A stretch of DNA of 64,000 nucleotides from Amorphochlora amoebiformis (Eukaryota > Cercozoa > Chlorarachniophyceae), in assembly GCA_054601695.1 (NCBI GenBank), contig BAAHQB010000065.1:682001-746000 (forward strand), written 5' to 3'. A program made the position numbers and the translations under genes. Positions 1 to 64,000 of this stretch are shown piece after piece. The notes under the pieces were generated by a model. The model did no database searches and was not told where the DNA came from. It saw nothing but the letters and a program-made list of their open reading frames with translations. Numbering within the stretch: position 1 is the stretch's first letter; each line of letters opens with the position of its first letter.

Positions 1-176
1 TGTATATGTATATGTATATATGTATATATATGTATATTTATACATATATACACACACATACATACATATGTATACATATACATACATATATACACATATA
101 CATATATATATATATATCTGTTATACATACATACACACACATACATACATATGTATACACATATACATACATATAT

Positions 177-210
<34 letters not shown>

Positions 211-296
211 CTGTACATATATATGATTATTTACGTATAAATGTATGTTTACGAACATTTATTACGTGTATATATATATATATATAACTATATAGG

Positions 297-351
<55 letters not shown>

Positions 352-416
352 CGGATCATCTGAAGACAGTTCGCACGGCGGTGACTCTCCTTTATGTTCT
401 CTCAAATATCTATATA

Positions 417-447
<31 letters not shown>

Positions 448-589
448 ATATGTTTTCATATTATGTTATATATAATATATTTATATATACATACATTATA
501 CATACATTATGCATGCATGCTACGTAATGTGTATACATACACATACATACATGTATATATTTATATTATAATGTATATGTATATATACA

Positions 590-620
<31 letters not shown>

Positions 621-726
621 ATATATATGGCATATTTATTCTTATAATCCTGGTAAATATGGAAATATATGTGTATATACACACACATATATATATATAT
701 ATCTATATATATACATATATACATAT

Positions 727-757
<31 letters not shown>

Positions 758-920
758 CATATATACTATTGGAATATACCCTTTTATCCTATGTATATAT
801 ATATATATATATTGAAATATTTGTATATGTGTATGTGTATATATATATATTTATATATATATATATGTGTGTATATGTATGTATATATATATAGATATAT
901 AAATATATGTATGTCTATAA

Positions 921-973
<53 letters not shown>

Positions 974-1071
974 TGTACACGCACATATTTACGCACACAC
1001 ACACACACATGTATATATATATTTATTTATATGTATATATATATATATACATATACAATAAAATATATATG

Positions 1072-1102
<31 letters not shown>

Positions 1103-1690
1103 GTACACATACACACACACACATAAAAAGAAATATATACACATACACACACAAACCTCTCCTACAAACTGAGATCGATATGAAGCAGAGAGATCAGATC
1201 GTAAGAGAGATTAGAGCGCAAGAGAGATTAGAGCACAAGAGAGAGAGATTAGAGCTTAAGAGAGATTAGAGCGCAATATAGATTAGAGTGCAATAGAGAT
1301 TAGCGCAAAAGATTAGAGCTTAAGAGAGATTAGATCCAAATAGAGATTAGAGCGCAATAGAGATTAGAGTGCAATATAGATTAGAGCGCAATATAGATTA
1401 GAGCGCAATAGAGGTTAGAGCTTACGAGAGATTGGAGCGCAATAGAGATTAGATAGCAAGGACACTAGAGCGACGAGAGAGATCAACATAGAAGAATTGT
1501 GAAATTTGGAGAGATAGAGAGGGAAAAAGACCTCTCTACGAACGCGAAGCGGTCGGGATCCCCGGGGGAGTCCTCGGGACTTTCTGCTCTAGAATCTCCG
1601 AGAAACTCGGGGTTTTCGAGGGAGTCTGTATTGGTTTCCGGACGCGTTGGGGGCTATGTATGCATATATGAATATGTATATATATATATG

Positions 1691-1722
<32 letters not shown>

Positions 1723-1857
1723 TTATACATGTATTTCTATGTGCATGTACATATTTAGAGGCTTTTATATATTGTGAATATGTGCGAGTACGTGTATATT
1801 TATATGTATTCTATATATATATATATGTACATATATATATATATATACGCACACGCA

Positions 1858-1911
<54 letters not shown>

Positions 1912-2024
1912 CATATCTATACATACATACACACACATATATATATGTGTACATTATACTGTTAAAGGCCGCTCTATATCCTCTTCCATAAGGTTAACGT
2001 CAGAAACATATACATATAGAAATA

Positions 2025-2072
<48 letters not shown>

Positions 2073-2704
2073 TACAGGTATGGCATACTTTATTTATAAT
2101 CACTATATTACATATTAAATCTAGATATACAGGTAAAGGGGCTTCTATATATTCGTCCACAAGGTCAGTATACATTATTTACAAGCAATACATCACATAT
2201 TAAAATCTAGATATACAGGTAAAGAGGGCTCTATATCACATATTAAAATCTAGATATACAGGTAAAGGGGGCTGTATATCTTCTTCCACAAGGTCAGTAT
2301 ACATTATTTATAAGCAATACATCACATATTAAAATCTAGATATACAGGTAAAGGGGGGCTCTATATCACATATTAAAATCTAGATATACAGGTAAAGGGG
2401 GCTCTAAATCTTCTTCCACAAGGTTAACGTCAGGGTACGAAGGCGAAAAATCAATCTCTCCTCCTAATCATATAATATATACAAATATGTATATATATAT
2501 ATATATGTATTTATATATATGTATACATATATATATATATATATATTTGTAAATATATAAATGTAAGTATATTGTATTATAATTCATATATGTATATAAT
2601 TAGATGGGGTCTAACGTTAGGTTTAGGGCTGGGGTTAGCTTAGACTATGTATATTTATGCTTACTTTTCGTATGTATATTCTGGTATATATGTGTATGAA
2701 GATG

Positions 2705-2735
<31 letters not shown>

Positions 2736-2786
2736 TCATATAATATACGTATATATATATTATATATATGTATAAATGTACATATA

Positions 2787-2818
<32 letters not shown>

Positions 2819-2929
2819 GGAAAATCCATACTACTAATGGTTGCGACTGTGTCCAAATCTTTATTTTCACCCTAGATATATACATATTATATATACATAT
2901 GTATATACACACATATATATATATATTTT

Positions 2930-2961
<32 letters not shown>

Positions 2962-3005
2962 ATACATTATATTTATATATATGCATATGTGTGTATATGT
3001 AATGT

Positions 3006-3051
<46 letters not shown>

Positions 3052-3624
3052 TATGCATCCGTAATACACACATACATCATATTCAAAAACAACATACTCA
3101 AACACACATAAACACACACCCTCAATACATCTAAAACTCCCTAACACACATACCTTCAGAAGTCTCCGTATCAGGTTCCAAAGGCTATATTTAGGATTAG
3201 GGTTAGCGTCAAGTTGGAATTTCTTTTTTTTGATAACAACATTATCACCTAATCCGAGCCCCTAACCTGAACAATTTCTTTTTTTGGATAACAACATTAT
3301 TACTTAATCCGAACCCTAACCTGAACCCTAACCTCAACCCTAACCCTGATGAATATGAGAGTCTGAATCCCCTCAAAGCTCTTTTGTCTTAGCCTTCTTT
3401 CATGACTATTTTCGTCTTTTTCCACCTGTCTCTATAAATATATATATATATATATATATGAAAGAGACATAGACAAGAGAATGAGAACGAAAATGAGAGA
3501 GTGTTTTTCGTCGTATTTGGGTGGAGGTTCACCTGCGTATTCGATGCCTTGACTTGAACTCGATTCGATATGAAGGGAATAAGGCCGCTTGCTATTGTTA
3601 GAATCTGATGGGTTTGAGTATATG

Positions 3625-3689
<65 letters not shown>

Positions 3690-3741
3690 ATTTGTTATGT
3701 ATATATGCGATGTAAGTTCGTGGTGGATGTATGATTTATAT

Positions 3742-3786
<45 letters not shown>

Positions 3787-3820
3787 TTTATAATGTATGT
3801 ATGCAAAATATATATATATA

Positions 3821-3889
<69 letters not shown>

Positions 3890-4333
3890 TCACCTGCCGA
3901 CCAAGCCTCAAGCCCCGCATCCTCTCATGACTATAAACAATATTTATACAATCTATATATATATATATATATATATATACATAGATATGCATATAAATGT
4001 ACAATACTTTCATGTGTATCATAAATACTACACTCGGACCTTGGCAATCATGTACCGAAAAATACAAAAATAACACTTCCCTTCCAAATATCTTCCCCTA
4101 TCTGACCCCTCCCAATTTACCCCCTATCTCGACCGGAGAAATCCCAAAAAAATTACTCACCTTCGACTCCTTGGCCCCTTCTCCCCGTTTGCGTTTAAAA
4201 ATGCGCCCTCGGACTTTCCTATTCGTCGGGGTATATATCCGATAGACCTTGCCGCCAAAATAAGGGCCGATACATATATGAGTGCTCCGTATCGGCGCCG
4301 CAAAGGACAAGCAAAGCCCCCGCGGCTCGCCAT
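352..4333 (-). CDS. Unknown membrane/secretory protein with N-terminal signal-anchor (3'-partial)
   Basis: Function not recognised. Eight exons chain in phase on the minus strand: 4333-4161, 3930-3894, 3591-3533, 3184-3154, 2871-2835, 2463-2390, 1653-1540, 398-352, all with GT..AG borders. The start ATG sits in a good context (ccgaccATGG). The first exon encodes [20 protein letters not shown] and continues with a hydrophobic run ([13 protein letters not shown], residues 16-28) after a basic stretch, so a signal-anchor or uncleaved signal peptide is likely. The middle is basic ([27 protein letters not shown]), then acidic and Pro-rich ([27 protein letters not shown]). The last exon, ending in a phase-2 donor, has a weaker gagag acceptor and is the least certain; the gene runs off the left edge. 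About 190 residues are visible. It is head-to-head with LCMT1, with 133 bp between start codons. Other frames of the second to fourth exons were tested and mostly contain stops or break the phase chain. Confidence 0.6.
1193..1470. repeat. Minisatellite of AGATTAGAGCGCAATAG-type units
   Basis: About a dozen imperfect copies of a roughly 17-25 bp unit (attagagcgcaatagagatt and variants), inside the intron between the last two visible exons of the unknown minus-strand gene. Confidence 0.85.
1955..2420 (-). repeat. Tandem copies of the 3' end of a flanking exon plus its donor
   Basis: The exon ending at 2390 (minus strand, ...PPLP|gtatatctag) is followed by several partial copies of its last 15-45 bp with about 40-70 bp of following intron. 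The farthest copy (about 1962-1999) has diverged to read [13 protein letters not shown]. All lie within the next intron. Confidence 0.8.
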
Positions 4334-4466
4334 GGTCGGAACCCAAGGCCGAATTATTTGGATTCAGAATTAAATTGTTCGTGTTAGTGGGACGTACGCA
4401 GGACATCCTCTGTTAAAAATACATCCGGAACCTAAAAATCAGGACTACCGTGGGACAACAAGCAAA
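4334..4466. promoter_or_regulatory. Shared intergenic region between divergent genes
   Basis: 133 bp separate the start codons of the minus-strand signal-anchor gene and LCMT1. The stretch is complex, moderately GC-rich and free of TA arrays, unlike the introns around it. A bidirectional promoter is inferred from the layout; no core promoter motif was identified. Confidence 0.5.
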
Positions 4467-14285
<9,819 letters not shown>

Positions 14286-14886
14286 GGTCTGGAATGCAAA
14301 ATTAGAATTAAATTTACTGAATAATTATCAATGCATCCCAGAAATGATATAGACTTAATATTTACGAAAACAATAATTTGTAATTTGGTGTGCTACTCCT
14401 AGACGAGACACTCTAGACACCGTAGGCTCTTTCTAGAAAGATATTTAAACGGACCCGTACACGTGGCGCCTCCTCGTAAAGTGTACAACTCCGAGTTCAC
14501 TCAGGATGATCGATCCTACAAGGCGTCGTCCCACAGCCACAGTTATTAAGTTCATAATCCTATCAAGGACCAAATTTCTCAACTAGAGTAATGATCATTT
14601 ACTAGATTTAAGATAGATCTAGAGATATAAACCTAATATAACTGCAATGATTTCAAGTATTCTAATATATAGTCTTCAAGTTAGAACAACGTTAACATGC
14701 ACGTTCATACACTAGATTAGCGCCGTGGCAAAAATGTTGGTCCGGACGCCAGAACGGGTCTTAACGGCAACAACTTCTTAGTAGATACTAGAGATAACCC
14801 AAAGGATTACAAGTCTCCGTAGTGCACCAAGCAGTCAAAGAAGCGGTGCAACAGAAAGAGAATTGTCAGAACAGTCACGCAGATCG
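14286..14886. other. Convergent 3' intergenic region, complex sequence
   Basis: About 600 bp free of TA arrays between the LCMT1 stop (plus) and the predicted stop of the small membrane protein (minus). Probably 3' UTRs of both; no further gene recognised. Confidence 0.5.
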
Positions 14887-15143
14887 TCATCGACACATAC
14901 CTGAAGGAAACAGAGATGATGGTGCATTTTAAGGGCTGTGTGTACATGCTGTGGGTTCGTTCTCGTACACTTCATGTATTAAGTCAATCACTGGACAATT
15001 TGGGGGTCAGTTTTGGATGTGTGTTGCGGGTTCGAGTTGATTATTGTAGTCGGTTACCATATGACATCGTCTGACGTATGATTCTGGAATTGTGTATATG
15101 ATACAAATAAATAGATGTGGGGATGCGATATCATACGTATTCG

Positions 15144-15179
<36 letters not shown>

Positions 15180-15240
15180 TGAATATATATCTATCTATGT
15201 ATATATATATATATATATATGTGTATATACAAATAGATAC

Positions 15241-15278
<38 letters not shown>

Positions 15279-15356
15279 TATGTATAATATTCTATATGCT
15301 ATATATATATTTACATATATATATATATTATATATATATATATATATATAATAAAA

Positions 15357-15387
<31 letters not shown>

Positions 15388-15471
15388 GGACAATATCTAT
15401 GTATATCTACGTAATACATGTGTTTGTATTCATATTCATATAATATATATACATATATATATATATATATG

Positions 15472-15529
<58 letters not shown>

Positions 15530-15658
15530 ATATGTATATCTAATGTATAATACATATGCTCGTACGTACACATCCATATACACATAATATATATGTAAGT
15601 ATCATAATATTATTACTTCTGCTATATTATATATATATATATATATATTTACGTGTGG

Positions 15659-15691
<33 letters not shown>

Positions 15692-16140
15692 TATATATAT
15701 AATGCATGTACGTTGTCTAAATTATAATGTACATTACAAATATATATATACATATATATATATATATATGTATATAAATATATACTTGTATAATTATATG
15801 TATATTATATTTTGTTTGTTACATCACATATACATATATATACATATGTATGTATGCATGTACGTTGTGTAAATTATAATGTGTATCGTAAAAAGGTATA
15901 AATGTATATTCCTACATGCACGTGATGTCACGTGATGTCACGTGATGTCACGTGATGTGAAATGGATAATATTGCATTATATACCTGGGCAAACGAGTAG
16001 TATATTGTGATGAAGTTGCAGAATATAAACCTAGAGGGAAAATCATATTTTTGTATATGTGTATACATATTTTATGTATATATATATATATATATATGTT
16101 GTATATGTATATATGTTTATATGCTATATATATATATATG

Positions 16141-16187
<47 letters not shown>

Positions 16188-16195
16188 TGTATGTG

Positions 16196-16232
<37 letters not shown>

Positions 16233-16376
16233 ATACATTATAATGTATATATGCAACCTGTATGTATATATCTATATATTATATGAATATGTTTATATGT
16301 TGTATATGTTTGCATGCTTTACATGTTCTTATGCACCAAATATATTTATGTGTGTATCTAATTCTCTACACAAACA

Positions 16377-16423
<47 letters not shown>

Positions 16424-16540
16424 ATATATATATATATATATATTACACATGCGTATATATAAAACATACGTATACATAAAAAATATCTATCTACAATATG
16501 TTATAATATACATGTTATCTATTGCATATTCACCACACTC

Positions 16541-16617
<77 letters not shown>

Positions 16618-16620
16618 ATA

Positions 16621-16666
<46 letters not shown>

Positions 16667-16696
16667 ACATAAATATACATTGCGCGTGTGTGTGTG

Positions 16697-16751
<55 letters not shown>

Positions 16752-17503
16752 GCATATACTTATTTATATTATCTATTACATATTGTGTGTGTATATATAT
16801 ATACCAATATGTCAAGGTTGTTATCATACAAGAGGGATCTACTGGTTACTCTCATAATTTCTGTCATAATTTTAGAGTAAGCTTACGTACAGGACTATCC
16901 AAAACGCTATCCCAAAGCCAAGGTAGCAGCAGTAATATCGCCTGCGAACTTCCCGAGAATGAGCATCCTCCTAGAACCAAACATATCGCATTTCCAAATC
17001 GTAACCAACAGATCTTCGCAGAATCTGTCTATTATTTACGTACGAAGGACCGAAGACAAAGGACCAAAGAACAGGCACATACCTTGAGGAGCTCATGTTC
17101 GTTGGGAGATTTGGCGGCTTCGCGGACACGGTGGCTGTACAAACAAAAGACATGGCGCGATTTTTAGGGTCAGATATCAGTGTAAGGGGGAATTGCAGAA
17201 TGTTATCCGCAATATCCTACCCGATCGACGTCGATGGAGACTGCGGCAAGACCTCAGTTCGTGCTGAGTTGGGAATTAAAGCACAGCGAAATTGGAATCG
17301 GAATCCAAAGCGCGAAAAAGAAATAGATATGCCTCAACAAATCCTACAGGAACATCGAATCGAGATCGAAACGAATACTCACGCGAATTTGCGATGAGAG
17401 CAGCCATCTCACGCTTCTTCTCCCTCTCTGGATGCACACCGCTAGGCGGACGGCTCAGCTTCAGGTCCTGGAATGACTCAGAGGCATCCGACTTGTATTC
17501 CAT
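14887..17503 (-). CDS. Small single-pass membrane protein, unknown
   Basis: Not recognised. Exons on the minus strand: 17503-17383, 17263-17221, 17134-17083, 16970-16887, 16030-15985 and a tentative terminal exon 14900-14887 (strong acceptor ctgtttccttcag, stop after three further codons). About 119 aa. The start ATG (gttccaATGG) opens [20 protein letters not shown]; the N-terminal two thirds are hydrophilic and Ser/Pro-rich with basic [17 protein letters not shown]; then comes [20 protein letters not shown] continuing into [17 protein letters not shown], one long hydrophobic segment near the C-terminus preceded by arginines. This is the topology of a tail-anchored or type II small membrane protein. 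First five exons are phase-consistent with good donors (gtgagt, gtagga, gtatgt, gtaagc). The last exon rests only on phase and splice-site quality. It lies downstream of TFIIB on the same strand. Confidence 0.65.
15919..15958. repeat. Four exact tandem copies of CACGTGATGT
   Basis: Perfect 10-bp direct repeat, four units, each with the palindrome CACGTG (E-box/G-box core) overlapping TCACGTGA. Lies in the last intron of the small membrane protein gene. Confidence 0.95.
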
Positions 17504-17854
17504 TGGAACGGAGCTCGCCGCCACAGCCGCGAAATTACGGGAAGAATTAGCCAAATGCCAGTATCGGTTAGTAACGGGTTTTTAGTAACTATTTGCCGTA
17601 GCTACGTGACGTAGTGGTTTGTAGCGAAAAACGTGACTTCACCCTTTGTATCATGACTTAGCTATTCCCCCCCCCCTGCACCCAAAAGGATACCTCCGTA
17701 CACTGTGGAAGGGAAGGGGGAACGGGTGGGGGAGGGGGAGGGGGGGCGAGCAAAGGGAAAATGATTATTGTCATTACGAGTAACAGTGTTACATATCGAA
17801 CATTTCATCTTCTAAAAAAATCAATATTTTCATGATGTTTATATATAATTAATA

Positions 17855-17892
<38 letters not shown>

Positions 17893-18243
17893 TAGATATA
17901 TATATGATATGTACTAGTTATACTTCAAGATATATGATGGTGTCATATCATCGCCGGATATCGAACTCACTAGCCGCTATAATTCTCTATTCGAAACTTT
18001 TACACTAGTTATGTTATATCGAGATCTAGAGATATTTAGCATAATTTAATGATGTACGTCGAGTTGATTGAGCCAACTTAACATGTCTGACAAATTCAAA
18101 CTAGCCTAGTCCTAGCTGCTATAGTTACCCGTAGTTTGAGCTAATCCATTGCACGTACATACGTATATATACGCACGCCTTGGTGGGACGGTAGTCCGGT
18201 ACCACCAGCTACAGTCTGTCTCTTTTTTCTGGTTGATATTTCA
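17504..18243. promoter_or_regulatory. Intergenic region upstream of the small membrane protein
   Basis: 740 bp between the TFIIB stop and the start of the downstream minus-strand gene. Contains a C11 tract (about 17667-17677) and a G-rich purine block (about 17707-17752, ggtgggggagggggaggggg) plus one (TA)n patch. Promoter role for the minus gene is inferred from position. Confidence 0.4.
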
Positions 18244-27015
<8,772 letters not shown>

Positions 27016-27388
27016 TTCACATCCGCGCGTAATGAATCGATCCGATGATGGCCTCGTAAACAGGAATCGTACATAAATATGGGACGGATTTATTGGATGA
27101 TATTAGGTTAAATAAAGGTGATCTCACGATGAGTCACAGTAAAAGCCAATATCAAACAGATATCTTGATATCCTAATATTAATATCTGCATGATAATATC
27201 TAAGCCCAGTTATTCCCGCGAATAGCATTGAATCCCGCATAATCCCCGGATTTTACTCTCTCGAAAGCTCCCCGAGATCCGACGCTTTTCGCGTTCCGGG
27301 TCCCCCACCGCCAAGAGACAGCCTCCCACCCCCCCCCCTTTTTCCCATATCCTCGACGAATTTTTGATAATTATTCGCTAAATATCAA
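27016..27388. promoter_or_regulatory. Bidirectional intergenic region TFIIB/TAB2
   Basis: 373 bp between the two start codons, complex sequence without TA arrays, with a short C-rich block (ccccccccctttttccc, about 27329-27347). Bidirectional promoter inferred from the divergent arrangement. Confidence 0.55.
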
Positions 27389-38210
<10,822 letters not shown>

Positions 38211-38697
38211 ATTTAACAAATGCACCACTCCAGCAACAAACAAGTTACGTAAATTGGACTAAACTTAGACAGCGTGGATCAAGAGATACCAGAGATAATA
38301 TAAAGTACATATGTACATATGTGTATATATATATGACTAACATTGACTATATATAAAATATTATTATATGGAATAGTACACACACATATTTACATTAGTA
38401 TGTAGCTAGCAGCACTTTATCGATATTATTAGTATTACTGCCAAACGCCTTAGTCGAGTACTGACTTATGGCCAATATTATCATTATGCCTGATACTAGT
38501 GATACTGTCATCATCACATATCGTACAGTTTTTGTGAACTTTCACAGTTTCATGGTGTATACACTATGCTAAGAAATAATTATTATATTAGTAAGGTTAC
38601 ATACAATCATCAGCTTGGCCTCGACATCTCTCGAAAATCCATCACAGTCTAATCGCATTCCATTGAACCAAAGTCCGAAAGTCTGGAAGTCGTGACG
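38211..38697. other. Convergent 3' intergenic region
   Basis: About 490 bp between the TAB2 stop and the receptor gene stop; complex AT-rich sequence, likely both 3' UTRs, no gene recognised. Confidence 0.5.
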
Positions 38698-62203
<23,506 letters not shown>

Positions 62204-62405
62204 GTCCTCTTTCAACACTCCTCAATCACAGTGTGACACACCAAGGTGACAACTTTCTCATGACAGGACACGTGCATATTCGATAATCAATTTGAATATG
62301 TGAGTGTAATGTGACTAGATACCGACTACCCCACTCATACCTCCGGACCACCTGGTTCTACCTCATACCGACCCGCTCGACCGGCAGAGGATCACTGGGC
62401 AACAT
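62204..62405. promoter_or_regulatory. Intergenic region between divergent receptor and GH3 genes
   Basis: About 200 bp between the tentative receptor start (62203) and the GH3 start (62406); complex, no TA array. Shared promoter inferred. Confidence 0.45.
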
Positions 62406-63399
<994 letters not shown>

Positions 63400-63505
63400 G
63401 TTACATAAATACATATATATCCCAATAGTTAGTACACATATGTATAAAAATCAGCATAAAAATCATTTCGAAAATATTACATATATTATAATACATACTA
63501 TATAT

Positions 63506-63565
<60 letters not shown>

Positions 63566-63729
63566 AGATATGTATATATATATGAATATATTATTTGTTA
63601 AGAATAACATTTACGGTGCATATTCAACATACATAGAAGATGTATACAATATATTACTATACATAATTACGCATATTGTTATCCCGCCGTTGACTAATAT
63701 GTTTTCCTGTACATACATCAATATTGTAC

Positions 63730-63761
<32 letters not shown>

Positions 63762-63842
63762 AATATATGTGTGTTAATATATAATATATATATATTATAT
63801 ACATGTATGTATATATATGTATATATATATATATGTATATGC

Positions 63843-63913
<71 letters not shown>

Positions 63914-63932
63914 CATCTATATCAATATGTAT

Positions 63933-63971
<39 letters not shown>

Positions 63972-64000
63972 CTATATGTATATATAAATGTTATATTTGT

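Noticed and set aside
6-1269. Long reading frames of Tyr/Ile/Thr/His (and the same throughout the window)
   Set aside because: They are translations of (TA)n, (CA)n and (TG)n microsatellites in several frames and on both strands, with no codon structure or homology.

Overview
This is a eukaryotic nuclear window, most likely from an alga with a complex (secondary) plastid. It is dominated by (TA)n microsatellites and interstitial TTAGGG/CCCTAA arrays, which at first hide the genes. Searching the islands of complex sequence for short open segments flanked by GT..AG, and then requiring reading phase to match from one exon to the next, recovers seven split genes. Exons average about 65 bp and introns run from about 100 bp to more than 1 kb. 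Almost all (TA)n, GA/CT and telomere-like sequence lies inside introns. Roughly 11-12% of each gene span is coding.

Layout. (1) 352-4333, minus: unknown protein with an N-terminal signal-anchor, 3' end beyond the window. (2) 4467-14285, plus: complete leucine carboxyl methyltransferase 1 (LCMT1), 16 exons, 375 aa. (3) 14887-17503, minus: small single-pass membrane protein, unknown. (4) 18244-27015, minus: complete TFIIB, 15 exons, 332 aa, zinc ribbon plus two cyclin folds. (5) 27389-38210, plus: complete TAB2-type (ATAB2, DUF1092) plastid protein, 20 exons, 418 aa, with a signal-peptide-like plus basic presequence. (6) 38698 to about 62203, minus: giant type I membrane receptor-like protein (Cys-rich head, IPT/TIG, about 12 EGF-like modules, Calx-beta, SEA-like region, Ser/Thr/Pro stalk, transmembrane helix, acidic tail), 43 exons chained in phase. 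(7) 62406 to beyond 63399, plus: start of a secreted GH3 glycoside hydrolase.

The genes form head-to-head pairs sharing short promoters free of TA arrays (1/2, 4/5, 6/7) and tail-to-tail pairs (2/3, 5/6). TAB2, known in plants and green algae as an activator of photosystem I translation, and its presequence indicate a photosynthetic host with a plastid inside the endomembrane system. TTAGGG telomere-type repeats fit several such groups (chlorarachniophytes, haptophytes, stramenopiles, cryptophytes); the sequence alone does not settle which.

Most unusual features: telomere-like repeats abut splice sites and are mostly oriented C-rich in the sense strand; many introns carry tandem or inverted copies of fragments of the adjacent exon together with its splice site; a TFIIB exon is present as an intact inverted copy; and a roughly 50-bp element recurs beside the telomeric arrays.
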